A stretch of 64,000 nt of DNA. It comes from Nocardia beijingensis NBRC 16342. Lineage in GTDB: Bacteria > Actinomycetota > Actinomycetes > Mycobacteriales > Mycobacteriaceae. Below, piece by piece: positions 43,801 through 52,135 of this stretch; within the stretch, counting starts at the first letter, position 1; each line of letters opens with the position of its first letter. The stretch lies in assembly GCF_001612785.1 (NCBI RefSeq), contig NZ_BDBC01000018.1, forward strand, positions 62,001 through 126,000, read 5' to 3'. The notes under the pieces are model-generated. The model was not told the origin of the DNA, ran no database searches, and saw only the letters and a program-made list of their open reading frames with translations. The translations under genes were made by a program, and so were the position numbers.

Positions 43801-44226
43801 GGCGGCGGTCGCGTAACGCCGTCCGGCGCGGTGCTCGCCACCCGCGCTGTTTCCCGCGCCGAGATGCCTGGCGGGCACCGCGCACCACGGCTCGGACAGC
43901 GAGGCGTCGATCACCCGCAGCAGCGTCCACACCGCCCGGTCCTGCGCCCACGGATCCTCCGCCTGCGCCACTCCGCTCGCCGCGGCCAGCGCCTCGGCGA
44001 CCAGCGCCGCGGGGGAAGGGAAGGCGATGTTCGCGCACACCCCGTCGGCCGCGCCGCCCGCGCCGAGCACGCCCGACAGCGTCTGGGCCAGCCAGCGCTC
44101 CACGCCTTTCGCCGGCACCGCGACCACCTCGGCCGCGAACGGATCTTCCTGCGGCGACGCCAGCACCCCGGCGAGCGCGCGGGCAAGGACGTCGGCGCGC
44201 TCGGCACGGTGGATGTGCAGCGGCAT
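40873..44226 (-). CDS. recC: RecBCD enzyme subunit RecC (Chi recognition)
   Basis: Protein of 1117 aa matching RecC. The N-terminal motif VPAKGVERWLAQ is near residue 40, with LSLFGVTRLP and a degenerate helicase core; no intact Walker A is visible, as expected for RecC. The region MVPMRSVPHRVVALLGLDD near 670 is family-typical. RecC binds the 3' strand and recognises Chi. It is the first gene of the leftward block, with a TATAAA-like -10 upstream. ATG 44226 is preferred over the in-frame extension to 44346. Confidence 0.93.
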   Translation of the reverse strand: MPLHIHRAERADVLARALAGVLASPQEDPFAAEVVAVPAKGVERWLAQTLSGVLGAGGAADGVCANIAFPSPAALVAEALAAASGVAQAEDPWAQDRAVWTLLRVIDASLSEPWCAVPARHLGAGNSAGGEHRAGRRYATAAQVAALFDSYAAQRPALITEWAAGLDTDGAGAPLPDDLLWQPMLWRRLRAEIGTPSPAERLDAACARLRARPDLVALPPRLSLFGVTRLPSDQLAVLSALAEGRDVHLWLVHPSPVLWSTLSELPPARSRAEDRSATAVEHPLSAGLARDVRELQQRLAASAAVGSDTYHPRGAAEDDSPTTLLRALQRGIRDDRWPPAPGAAVADGTVQVHACHGPARQVEVLRECLLGLFAADETLQPRDVLIMCPEVEAYAPLVRAAFGQRTPGSPEAQSDSEHPAHLLRVRLADRGRGVTNPLLAVIAVLLELADGRVTVTQVLDLAAAETVRRRCGFDDDDIERLREWAAESGARWGIGQRQRQAFGLADFAQNTLNSAVDRILLGVTAGETSEDWLDLALPLDDVDSNDVDLAGRFAEFIDRLAVCLRDLRGPRPAHEWAAVLGRALDLLTDVPDAQAWVRTEARQELAAATDHAGDVPLRLADVGVLLRSRLAARPTRANFRTGELTVCTMVPMRSVPHRVVALLGLDDEMFPRATGADGDDVLAREPLLGERDPRSEDRQLLLDAVLAARDTLLVFHSGADPVSGAHRPPAIPVAELLDALRAHVGAEAMRSVVTRHPLQNFDRRNFRAEQPFSFDTVALAGAHAADGPVRPRPPFLAAPLPAARTADVALADLISFAEHPVRAFLWQRLGLRVPEHDEDIADRLPIELDGLAKWELGERLLAARLTGADPAGLRAAEWRRGTLPPFGFGAAVLDEVEHTVDRLVRAAQADYTGPARAVDIAVDLGNGRRLTGTVPEVRGDTLVRTTFSRLAPKHRIAAWVSLLALTVTEDRSWRAVSTGRGQFGRPAWRCELTPPDAPAAMEILRGLVALRDAGLTEPLPIAPSATAVYAERRFRGASTDDAITAAEREFNGGPNGPGPFGDHTDRHLRYIWGPAPRLDDLMAAPAAAGEAGESTRFGALARRMWIPLLAAESQGQP

Positions 44227-44281
44227 CTGCGCCCTCTCGATCGGCGGTGTCCGGCAGCGCCTGCCTCGGACTTCGTGCACG

Positions 44282-44287
44282 TTTATA
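44282..44287 (-). promoter_or_regulatory. Putative -10 box of the recCBD operon
   Basis: Read leftward, TATAAA lies 55 bp before the recC ATG. A TTGCGC-like -35 is about 15 bp upstream, shorter than ideal, so the match is only suggestive. Confidence 0.3.
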
Positions 44288-44406
44288 CGCGCAGCGACCG
44301 ACGCGCAACTGCACCGCCCCATCCGGGGGCCAGTGAAATAGACCACACGAGAACGGATTACTCCGCCGTGTCACGCCGGAACTGTCGCGGCGATGTGCGA
44401 CAGTGC

Positions 44407-44456
44407 TGCACCGGGGAGGAGAGTTTGCACCGGGGCGGAACGAGAGAGCTGCACCG
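44407..44456. repeat. TGCACCGGGG direct repeats
   Basis: TGCACCGGGG occurs at 44407-44416 and again at 44426-44435 (19-bp period), with a third partial copy TGCACCG at 44450-44456, just upstream of a small ORF. The regular spacing could reflect regulator sites, or chance in GC-rich DNA. Confidence 0.35.
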
Positions 44457-44474
44457 AAAGGCTGGTTCGCGTTC

Positions 44475-44681
44475 ATGGATGCGATGGTGATTCCCCTGGT
44501 CCCGAGAGGCGGATTCACGGTCCGCCGGATCGGTGACCGCTGGGAGCTGATCAACTCGCGCCACTACGGTCGCACCGTCGTCCTGCATTCCTGGCCCAGG
44601 GAACGCCACACCGAGGCCTTCGAGCACTGCTACCGGCTCAACGGACGCACCGTCGAGGAACTGCGCGCCGCCTTCCGCTGA
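44475..44681 (+). CDS. Small conserved-looking hypothetical protein
   Basis: A 68-aa basic, compact protein with no signal peptide or membrane helix. Features are an RRIGDRWELINSRHYGR segment and the tail RTVEELRAAFR. I do not recognise the family. Its composition (evenly spread Arg, His, Trp and Tyr) looks coding rather than random. A longer frame begins at GTG 44403, and an ATG three codons into this start (44484) is possible. Direct TGCACCG repeats lie just upstream. It stands alone between recC (divergent) and the serine hydrolase gene. Confidence 0.55.
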   Translation: MDAMVIPLVPRGGFTVRRIGDRWELINSRHYGRTVVLHSWPRERHTEAFEHCYRLNGRTVEELRAAFR

Positions 44682-44787
44682 CCCGCCCGGCCTGCGGCGA
44701 CGAGCGAAATCCGCTGCGGCGCAAGGACGCGAAACGGGCATAGCACACCCCGGATGCGAGCTCAAGACGTGCGTCCGGACTCGCGAT

Positions 44788-45690
44788 GTGCGATCGTGGT
44801 CCCTCGTGCGTTACCCGTCCCCCGCCACCCGGGCCGTTCCCCGCGTGGCCGCTTCCGCCTGTGTCCTCGCCGCCGCGGCGATCATCGCCCCGAGCCTGCC
44901 CGCCGCGCTCCCGATCGCGGGCGCGGTGCCGCTCGCGCACACCCAAGGCTGCCTGCCCGGTTTCGACTGCGATCTGAGCAGCCGCATCGCGAAGGCCGAC
45001 GCCTACCTCAGCAGCCGTCCCGGTGTCACCGGCTACGTCCTGCGCGATCGGGTCTCGGGCGGGGTCTACGCCAACGCCAACGCGGAGAACGCGGTCTGGA
45101 CCGCCTCCACCATCAAGCTCGCGATCGCCGCGGATCTGCTCAATCGGGCGCGGGCCGGCGTCATCAACCTGACCCCGGAGGACCGCGGCTTGATGGAGGG
45201 AATGCTCGCGACCTCCAACGACGGCGCCGCCGACCTGCTGTGGACCAAGTACGCGGGCATCGACCGGATGGCGTTCAACAACGCCTTCCGCGCCAACGGG
45301 ATGACCTCGCTGGTTCCGCAGCCGACCAACACCGCGCTGTTCCCGGACTGGTCGTTCCAGAAGTGCACCGCCGCCGACCTGGACCGCCTGATGGACCACG
45401 TCCTCAACCACATGCACCCCGACGACCGCAACTACCTCGTCGACCGGATGCGCGCGGTGGACTCCAACCAGCACTGGGGCGTGTGGGGCGCGGGCGCGAG
45501 CATGCGTCCCGGCCTGAAGAACGGCTGGTCGGCCGAACAGGGCGGCTGGGTGGTCAACTCGGTGGGTTTCGCGGGACCGGGCGAGCGCTACACCCTGTCC
45601 ATCATGAGTTCGCTGGGTGACGCGGGCGGCTACACCGAAGGCGCCGAGACCGACACCAAGCTCGCGGAGATCCTGCTCGCGGGCCGCTGA
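44788..45690 (+). CDS. Secreted class A beta-lactamase-like serine hydrolase
   Basis: Exported protein of 300 aa. A long N-terminal signal sequence (hydrophobic Ala-rich core at residues 20-45) is followed by the penicillin-binding fold. The SxxK active site is STIK near residue 108, the SDN-like motif is SNDG near 143, and the KTG equivalent is KNG near 252. The family also includes non-lactamase proteins such as mycobacterial LppW-type proteins, so true beta-lactamase activity is uncertain. A weak ribosome site makes GTG 44788 or GTG 44806 possible starts. Located in the envelope or periplasm. Confidence 0.78.
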   Translation: MRSWSLVRYPSPATRAVPRVAASACVLAAAAIIAPSLPAALPIAGAVPLAHTQGCLPGFDCDLSSRIAKADAYLSSRPGVTGYVLRDRVSGGVYANANAENAVWTASTIKLAIAADLLNRARAGVINLTPEDRGLMEGMLATSNDGAADLLWTKYAGIDRMAFNNAFRANGMTSLVPQPTNTALFPDWSFQKCTAADLDRLMDHVLNHMHPDDRNYLVDRMRAVDSNQHWGVWGAGASMRPGLKNGWSAEQGGWVVNSVGFAGPGERYTLSIMSSLGDAGGYTEGAETDTKLAEILLAGR

Positions 45691-45702
45691 TCGCACGGCC
45701 GC

Positions 45703-47199
45703 TCAGGCGGCCGCCCGCCTGCGCAACGTCATCGGCGCACCGTCCCTGGGGAAGGGGATCGTGGTGAATCCCCAGGGCATGCGGTATTTCTCGGGGATCC
45801 GCCACTCGTATTCACGCACCAGGGCGGCGGTCACCGTCTTCACCTCGAACGTGCCGAAGTGCATTCCGATGCACTTGTGCGCCCCCGCCCCGAACGGCAT
45901 CCAGGCGAGGCGGTGCGATTTGTCCTCGCGCCGCTGTTCGCCGAATCGCTCCGGATCGAAGCGCTCGGGGTGGGTCCACAGTTCGGGCAGCAGGTGGTTC
46001 ACCTGGTAGGCCAGGTCCACCGGGGCGCCGGCCGGAATGTAGTGGCCCGCGATCTCGGTGTCGCGCACCGCGCGGCGCGACAGTCCGGGAACCGGCGGCA
46101 TCAGCCGCAGGCTTTCCCGGACCACCAGGTCCAGGTCGCGCAGCGTCTCCAGGTCCGCGATGGCGGGCGCGGCGTCGCCGAGGCGCGCGTCCATGTCGAG
46201 CACTTCGGCGCGCACCCGCTGTTGCCAGTCCGGGTGCTTACCCAGGTAGTAGGCGACGGCCGTCGCGGTCGTCGTCGTGGTGTCGTGCGCCGCCATGATC
46301 AGGAAGATCATGTGGTTCACCACATCGGCGTCCCCGAAGACGCCGCCGTCCTCGCTGCGCGCGTGGCACAGCCCGGAGAAGAAGTCCGCCGTCTCGGCGC
46401 GGCGCTTGTCCGGCAGCATCGCGGTGAAGTAGTCCTCGAGCACTCTCCTGCCGCGCAGCCCGGCCCGCCAGTTGCCGCCGGGCACCGGATGCCGGATGAT
46501 CGCCAGCCCCGCGTGCGTGCAGTCGACGAACGCGTCGATCAGTTGCCTGCGCCTGGGGCCGACGTCGGCGGCCATGAACGTCTCGCCCGCGATCTCGAGG
46601 GTCAACTCCTTGATCGCCGGATACAGCCGCACCGTGCGTTCGGCGTCGCGCTCGCGCGGCACCCACTGCGCGATGGTGTCGCGCACCACCGGTGTCAGCG
46701 CCGCGAGGTGGGCTTCCAGCCGGTCCCTGGTGAACGCCTGCTGCATGATCTTGCGGTGGAATTTGTGCTCGTCGAATTCGAGCAGCAGCAGGCCGCGCCG
46801 GAAGAAGGGGCCGATGAAGTAGTCCCAGCCCTGGCCGAAGTCGCGGCGCCGGTGCCCGAGCACTTCCTCCAGTGCCTCCGGTCCCGCGACCAGCACCCGG
46901 TCGACACCGAGCGAGGTGTTCAGGGAGACGGGTCCGTACCTGCGGTAGCGCTCCATCATCTCGGCCGGACCCCAGCGCATGTAGTGCAACGCCCGCCCCA
47001 GGTAGGGCAGCCCGGCATCGCCGCGCACCGGGACGGTGTCGCTGCCCTGCGGCGGAGTGGCCAGCACCTGGCGCCGTTCCGGCAGCAGTCCAAGCGCCCG
47101 GTCGATCAGATGGCCGTGCGGTACCTCGATCAGCGCGATGTTCTCCGATTCGGCCTGCACGCTGGGCGTCCGGCCGATCGCACGGTCCCCGGCGACCAT
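45703..47199 (-). CDS. Cytochrome P450
   Basis: Heme-thiolate monooxygenase of 498 aa. The heme-binding loop FGAGAHKCIGMHF carries the Cys ligand near residue 435. The K-helix ExxR is ESLR near 375, and the I-helix oxygen-binding motif AAHDTTTT is near 320. The PERF region (HPERFDPERF) is present. ATG 47199 follows AGGGAGG; the frame extends upstream to 47313 without a ribosome site. No ferredoxin is adjacent, so redox partners are elsewhere. The sequence style resembles the bacterial CYP120/CYP51-like group; the substrate is unknown, probably lipophilic. Confidence 0.92.
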   Translation of the reverse strand: MVAGDRAIGRTPSVQAESENIALIEVPHGHLIDRALGLLPERRQVLATPPQGSDTVPVRGDAGLPYLGRALHYMRWGPAEMMERYRRYGPVSLNTSLGVDRVLVAGPEALEEVLGHRRRDFGQGWDYFIGPFFRRGLLLLEFDEHKFHRKIMQQAFTRDRLEAHLAALTPVVRDTIAQWVPRERDAERTVRLYPAIKELTLEIAGETFMAADVGPRRRQLIDAFVDCTHAGLAIIRHPVPGGNWRAGLRGRRVLEDYFTAMLPDKRRAETADFFSGLCHARSEDGGVFGDADVVNHMIFLIMAAHDTTTTTATAVAYYLGKHPDWQQRVRAEVLDMDARLGDAAPAIADLETLRDLDLVVRESLRLMPPVPGLSRRAVRDTEIAGHYIPAGAPVDLAYQVNHLLPELWTHPERFDPERFGEQRREDKSHRLAWMPFGAGAHKCIGMHFGTFEVKTVTAALVREYEWRIPEKYRMPWGFTTIPFPRDGAPMTLRRRAAA

Positions 47200-47429
47200 G
47201 GCAATCCTCCCTGAGCGACAGTTACCATCGTAGGCTCCCGACCTCGGCGACCAGGCCGGTTCGCCTCGGGTCGATCCTCCTCTCCCCGATCCGGCGGCGG
47301 TGAGATATCGCACCGCAACACGCCAGGAACGGGGATCTCGCCGTGACGGTGCCCGGCTCGGCGGCTACGGTTTAGCTGTCAGGAACCGCCGCCGGGGACG
47401 ACCCCCAAGGTCCATCGAGGAGCAGGACG

Positions 47430-48863
47430 ATGAGCACTCAGACTGTCGAGAACGGCCGGCACCGGGTGGTGGTGATCGGCTCGGGCTTCGGCGGCCTGTT
47501 CGGCACCAAGCACCTCAAGCGCGCCGACGTCGACGTCACCCTGATCTCGAAGACCTCGACCCATCTGTTCCAGCCGCTGCTCTACCAGGTCGCCACCGGC
47601 ATCCTGTCGGTCGGCGAGATCGCGCCTGCCACCCGGCTGGTGCTGCGCAAGCAGAAGAACGCGCAGGTGCTGCTCGGCGAGGTCACCGACATCGATCTGA
47701 CCAACAACACGGTGACCTCGCGCCTGCTCGACCGGGACACGGTCACCCCGTTCGACAGCCTGATCGTCGCGACCGGCGCGCAGCAGTCCTATTTCGGCAA
47801 CGACCGGTTCGCCACCTACGCGCCGGGCATGAAGACCATCGATGACGCGCTCGAGCTACGCGGCCGGATTCTCGGCGCGTTCGAGCAGGCCGAACTCGCG
47901 ACCACCCAGGAGGAGCGCGACCGGCTGCTGACCTTCGTGATCGTCGGCGCCGGCCCGACCGGCGTCGAGCTGGCCGGTCAGATCGCCGAGCTGTCCGACC
48001 GCACGCTGGAGGGCACCTTCCACAACATCGATCCGCGCGACGCCAGGGTCGTGCTCATCGAAGGCGCGGGCGCGGTGCTCGGGCCCATGGGTCCGAAGCT
48101 GGGCGGCAAGGCCCAACGGCGCCTGGAGAAGATGGGCGTCGAGATCCAGCTCAACGCCATGGTGATCGATGTCGACGCGTTCGGCGTCACGGTGAAGGAC
48201 TCCGACGGCACGGTCCGCCGCATCGAGTCGGCGTGCAAGGTGTGGTCGGCGGGCGTGCAGGCCAGCCCGCTGGGCAAGCTGATCGCCGACCAGTCCGACG
48301 GCACCGAGGTCGACCGCGCGGGCCGGGTCGTGGTCGAGCCGGACCTGACCGTCAAAGGCCACCCGAACGTCTTCGTGGTCGGCGACCTGATGTCGGTGCC
48401 GAACGTACCCGGGCAGGCGCAGGGCGCCATCCAGGGCGCGACCTACGCCGCCAAGCAGATCAAGGCCGGGCTGAAAGGCCAGACGCCGCAGGAACGCAAG
48501 CCGTTCAAGTACTTCAACAAGGGCAGCATGGCCACGATCTCGCGGTTCAGCGCCGTGTGCCAGGTGGGCAAGCTGGAGTTCGGCGGGTTCATCGCGTGGC
48601 TGGCCTGGCTGGCGCTGCACCTGTACTACCTGGTCGGCTACCGCAGCCGGATCATCACCGTCATCCAGTGGTTCGTCACCTTCCTCGGCCGCAGCCGAGG
48701 CCAGATGGCCGCCACCGAGCAGTGGGTGTTCGCCCGATTGGCGCTGGAGGCGATCAGCAACGGCGACGACGAAGACGCCGAGCAACTCGCCGCCGCCCTC
48801 GGCACGTCCACCAACAGCAGGGTCGCGGTGGACAAAGCGCATACCGACGCGAAAGCGGGCTGA
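47430..48863 (+). CDS. ndh: Type II NADH dehydrogenase (NDH-2)
   Basis: Membrane-associated respiratory enzyme of 477 aa, transferring electrons from NADH to menaquinone without pumping protons. FAD motif VIGSGFGGLFG is at residues 15-25, the NADH motif IVGAGPTGVELAG near 172, and a second FAD motif VFVVGDLMSV near 310. Near residue 390 a hydrophobic segment (GFIAWLAWLALHLYYLVG) serves membrane binding. The ATG follows a GGAGCAGGA ribosome site. A lone gene with a 230-bp upstream gap from the divergent P450. Confidence 0.93.
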   Translation: MSTQTVENGRHRVVVIGSGFGGLFGTKHLKRADVDVTLISKTSTHLFQPLLYQVATGILSVGEIAPATRLVLRKQKNAQVLLGEVTDIDLTNNTVTSRLLDRDTVTPFDSLIVATGAQQSYFGNDRFATYAPGMKTIDDALELRGRILGAFEQAELATTQEERDRLLTFVIVGAGPTGVELAGQIAELSDRTLEGTFHNIDPRDARVVLIEGAGAVLGPMGPKLGGKAQRRLEKMGVEIQLNAMVIDVDAFGVTVKDSDGTVRRIESACKVWSAGVQASPLGKLIADQSDGTEVDRAGRVVVEPDLTVKGHPNVFVVGDLMSVPNVPGQAQGAIQGATYAAKQIKAGLKGQTPQERKPFKYFNKGSMATISRFSAVCQVGKLEFGGFIAWLAWLALHLYYLVGYRSRIITVIQWFVTFLGRSRGQMAATEQWVFARLALEAISNGDDEDAEQLAAALGTSTNSRVAVDKAHTDAKAG

Positions 48864-48953
48864 TCCGGCCGTCATAGCGCGTTCGACCAATCCGGGTCGC
48901 CCAGCGGATCCGAATGTGAGGCGTCGACGTCTCCTTCGGATGAAAGGTGATCT

Positions 48954-49790
48954 ATGGGCACAGGCAAGCACCGAGCACCCACACCGCACCGGGCGAAACT
49001 GGGCTCCCTGGTCGCCGTGGGGACGGTTCCGCTCGTTCTCGCGCTGGTGGGAACCGGGACGGCGCACGCGGAACCGGATCAGCCCGTTCCGGTGACCAGT
49101 ACGGAGGCCGAAGCGGCCCAGTGGCCCGCGGCCGAGGCGCCGAACGTGCGCCCGTACGAGGGTCTGCGGATCCCCGACGACGTCCTGAGTTCGCTGCAAT
49201 GGGCACGTCCACTGCCCGATCACCAGTATCTGGCTCCCCTGGTAGGGCTGCACGCGCCGATTCCGGTGGCCCCCGTGCCGCCTATCGCGCCGCCCTCCGG
49301 CAAGTTGCGCTTCGGCGATGTGCAGGTCGACGCACCGGAGTGGCTGTACCGGGAGCAGGCGATCCAGATCAACGACACCGCCGCGATGGCCGAAGCGAAT
49401 ATGGCGACGTTCTTCGATTCGATCGGGATGGAGCGCACGAGATCCGACCGCGTCGCAAGCCAGACCATGGGCGCCGCCGCGATCGGCGCGGCGGCGGGCT
49501 TCGTGTTCGCCAGCCCGTTCGCGCTGTTCGGCGCGGCCGTCGGCGGCGGTCTCGCCCTCGCCATCGGTCTGCCGTTCGCGCCGATCGGTCTCGCCGCCGG
49601 CCCGATCGGGGCCGCCTACGGCGCGGCTCTGATGGCCGCTCCGCTGTCCGCCATCGGTGCGGGCATCGGCGCCGGACTCGGGGCGGTGCACGCGCTCAGC
49701 GCGCCTCCGCGGGCGCTCAGCGCGCCGGAACCGGTCGCCCCGGCTCCGGCCGAGACGGCTCCGGAGGCCGCCGACACGGCCAACGGCTGA
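48954..49790 (+). CDS. Secreted Ala/Gly-rich envelope protein
   Basis: Exported protein of 278 aa. Signal peptide residues 1-38 end at AHAEP. The middle carries a soluble region with DAPEWLYREQAIQIND near residue 125. A long Gly/Ala-rich hydrophobic stretch follows at about residues 165-245 (for example AAAIGAAAGFVF, then GGGLALAIGLPF), like glycine-zipper membrane regions. The tail is Pro/Ala/Glu-rich. I do not recognise the family, though such proteins are common in mycolata. Function is unknown; a structural or pore-like envelope protein is possible. Confidence 0.75.
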   Translation: MGTGKHRAPTPHRAKLGSLVAVGTVPLVLALVGTGTAHAEPDQPVPVTSTEAEAAQWPAAEAPNVRPYEGLRIPDDVLSSLQWARPLPDHQYLAPLVGLHAPIPVAPVPPIAPPSGKLRFGDVQVDAPEWLYREQAIQINDTAAMAEANMATFFDSIGMERTRSDRVASQTMGAAAIGAAAGFVFASPFALFGAAVGGGLALAIGLPFAPIGLAAGPIGAAYGAALMAAPLSAIGAGIGAGLGAVHALSAPPRALSAPEPVAPAPAETAPEAADTANG

Positions 49791-49979
49791 TCGGATGACA
49801 GCTCCGAGAGGCGAGCCGGAAGGGTGGGAACCCGACGACGCTGTCGAGCTCTCACCCTTTCTTTCTCCAGCTCTCGCTCGAATTACACCTCTACGGAACG
49901 AATCCCACATCCGGCACGCGACAGCTATCGACGGGCCGCCCGGCAGGGGATTCGAGTGGCACTGCCGATCCGCCGTTGC

Positions 49980-50660
49980 TCAGCTGTTCACCTCGGCGCG
50001 TTCCGCGCCGGACACGCGCAGCACCGGCCCGGTGCGGGTGAACAAACTGCCACCCGCCGCCAGCGGCAACCGGCTCTCCGTCCAACCGGTAGTCGTCGCC
50101 GCGCAGTCGTCCGGATAGACGAGTTCGCTCTCCAGCGCCCGTGGCGCGGAAAGCGCGTCATCGGCCGGAGTGCCCGCGCCCAGCGCCAGCCGGTGGCGCA
50201 GCAAGGGGGTGCCGTCGACGTCGGCGATCAGGTCTCCGCGCCACCCACCGTCGTCCTCGCCCGCGCGGCCGATCTGAACCCGTTCGCGCATCCGCAGCCG
50301 GGCGCCGGCATCCAGGCGGATCGTGGTGACCGTGTGGTGCCGGGCACCGCCCGCGACGATCATCGGCTCGGGATCGAAATCCAACACTCCCCCGCCGCCG
50401 ACCTCGAGCTGCCAGTGCCCGCACGACAGCGGCGTCGCCGGGCCCGGGAGCGCGAGCGTGGCCGCGACCGAGCGCACCACCAGTTCGGCGTCCGGCTCGA
50501 CCACGATCACGATGTCGAGTTCGTCGCCACCCAGCGGCGTCGCGGCGGTGCCGATCAGATGCACCGCGCGAGGGCCGGTGCGGCGGGCCGACAACCCGCC
50601 GCGCGCGTGGATCTCCGGAAGCATCCCTGGACGAGCGACGATGCGTAATTCGGTGCGCAC
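49980..50660 (-). CDS. ureD: Urease accessory protein UreD
   Basis: Accessory protein of 226 aa that helps load nickel into urease as part of the UreD-UreF-UreG complex. Recognisable UreD features include the beta-strand segment HWQLEVGGGGVLDFDPEP and the following RMRERVQIGR block. The GTG start lies 9 bp after the ureG stop, placing it last in a ureF-ureG-ureD operon. The strand, order and spacing match actinobacterial ure operons, except that structural genes are missing nearby. Confidence 0.85.
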   Translation of the reverse strand: MRTELRIVARPGMLPEIHARGGLSARRTGPRAVHLIGTAATPLGGDELDIVIVVEPDAELVVRSVAATLALPGPATPLSCGHWQLEVGGGGVLDFDPEPMIVAGGARHHTVTTIRLDAGARLRMRERVQIGRAGEDDGGWRGDLIADVDGTPLLRHRLALGAGTPADDALSAPRALESELVYPDDCAATTTGWTESRLPLAAGGSLFTRTGPVLRVSGAERAEVNS

Positions 50661-50669
50661 CGGCGGAAC

Positions 50670-51389
50670 TCAGTGCGCGGCGGCGGATTCGCCCGCGCCC
50701 GCCCGGTCCTGCTCGGCGACCTCGCGCAATCGCTCGCGCACCCACGCCAGCACGGGTGTCGCCGCGGGATCCTCGGTGAGCGAGACGAGCACCGTCGGCC
50801 GGTCCGCGCGCACCCGCGCCGCGTCGCGCTCCATCACGCCGAGGTCCGCGCCGACCAACGGAGCCAGATCGGTCTTGTTGACCACCAGCAGATCCGAGAA
50901 CGTCACGCCGGGACCGCCTTTGCGTGGCACCTTGTCCCCGCCCGCCACGTCCACCACGAAGATCTGCACGTCGATCAGGCCGGAGGAGAAGGTCGCGGTC
51001 AGATTGTCGCCGCCGGATTCCACCAGGATCAGATCCAGCGGCGGATTGGCGGCGATCAGATCGTCGATGGCGTCGAGGTTGGCGGTGATGTCGTCCCGGA
51101 TGGCGGTGTGCGGACAGCCGCCGGTCTGCACGGCGGCGATCCGCTCGTCCGGCAGGACGGCGTGCCTGCGCAAGAAGTCGGCGTCCTCGGTGGTGTAGAT
51201 GTCGTTGGTCAGCACCGCCAGCGACAGCTCGTCGCGCAACTGCCTGCACAGCGCGGCCACCAGCGCGGTCTTGCCCGAACCGACCGGGCCGCCGATGCCG
51301 ATGCGCAGCGCCTCCCCTGGCGTGCGGGCTCGTTTCGGCCGATCGTGACCGTGGTCGTGCGGCTCACCGTCGATCAGATGCGGGGGCAT
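50670..51389 (-). CDS. ureG: Urease accessory GTPase UreG
   Basis: SIMIBI-class GTPase of 239 aa powering nickel insertion. The P-loop is GPVGSGKTA near residue 34, the metal-binding CPH motif is in [11 protein letters not shown] near 92, and the switch/base-recognition motifs VESGGDN and NKTDLA follow. A short His-rich N-terminus (PHDHGHD) suits metal binding. Lies between ureF (25 bp upstream) and ureD in one operon. Confidence 0.95.
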   Translation of the reverse strand: MPPHLIDGEPHDHGHDRPKRARTPGEALRIGIGGPVGSGKTALVAALCRQLRDELSLAVLTNDIYTTEDADFLRRHAVLPDERIAAVQTGGCPHTAIRDDITANLDAIDDLIAANPPLDLILVESGGDNLTATFSSGLIDVQIFVVDVAGGDKVPRKGGPGVTFSDLLVVNKTDLAPLVGADLGVMERDAARVRADRPTVLVSLTEDPAATPVLAWVRERLREVAEQDRAGAGESAAAH

Positions 51390-51414
51390 GGCGCGGTCTC
51401 CTTCTTCCGGGGCG

Positions 51415-52074
51415 TCAGCTCGCGAACAGGGGCATGTCCCGCTGCCGGTGGCGCTCGGCGAGCACGTCCTGCAACGGGTCGGACATCGCGGCCAGGCCGG
51501 TCACGGCCTCGGCGGCGACGCGGTCGCACAGGCAGGCCAACCGGACGGTGCACGCGGCGATCGCGGCGGGATCGAGGGCGAGCAGACGCTGGGCCGCGGT
51601 GGCGGCGCCGGTGAGAGTGGTGTAGACGACCACAGCGGCGATCTGCCCCGGCTGCACCGCTGCGGCGGCGCCCACCATTCCGAAGACCGTGGACAGATGC
51701 GGTGTCGTGCCGAGCGGTGACCAATCGTGTCCGGGCCACAGCTGTTTCGCAAGGCGCAGCAGACCGCGGCCCTGGGCGCGGGACGCCGCCCGTGCCGCGG
51801 GTGCGGGCGTGCGCGCGTCGGCTTCCGCCTCGGCCTGCGCCGGGTCGAGTTCGCCCGCGCACACCGCCGCCGCGAGCGACGCGGCCACCAGCGCCGAGGT
51901 CCGGACGCGGCGGCGCAGATACAGCTCCACCGTCGCGACGTCGCGGACCAGGCCGGAGGCGACGGCTTCTTCCACCCCGCCGGAGTGCACGTGCCCGCCG
52001 ATCGGCAGCCGCGAGTCGGCGAGCGCGAGCACCGTCGTGAGACCGGTCGGACCGATCGCAGCGGATTCGCGCAT
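51415..52074 (-). CDS. ureF: Urease accessory protein UreF
   Basis: Helical accessory protein of 219 aa that gates UreG activity in nickel delivery. UreF features include the N-terminal [18 protein letters not shown], then [13 protein letters not shown] and the C-terminal [17 protein letters not shown] region. First gene of the ureFGD set. The upstream neighbour, 61 bp away, is an SDR and not ureC; ureA, ureB and ureC are absent from the window. Confidence 0.88.
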   Translation of the reverse strand: MRESAAIGPTGLTTVLALADSRLPIGGHVHSGGVEEAVASGLVRDVATVELYLRRRVRTSALVAASLAAAVCAGELDPAQAEAEADARTPAPAARAASRAQGRGLLRLAKQLWPGHDWSPLGTTPHLSTVFGMVGAAAAVQPGQIAAVVVYTTLTGAATAAQRLLALDPAAIAACTVRLACLCDRVAAEAVTGLAAMSDPLQDVLAERHRQRDMPLFAS

Positions 52075-52135
52075 CCGTCGATCCTATGTCCCGGTGTGTC
52101 GTGCGGAAGTCGTGGTCGTTTCCCGGAGATTCCGG

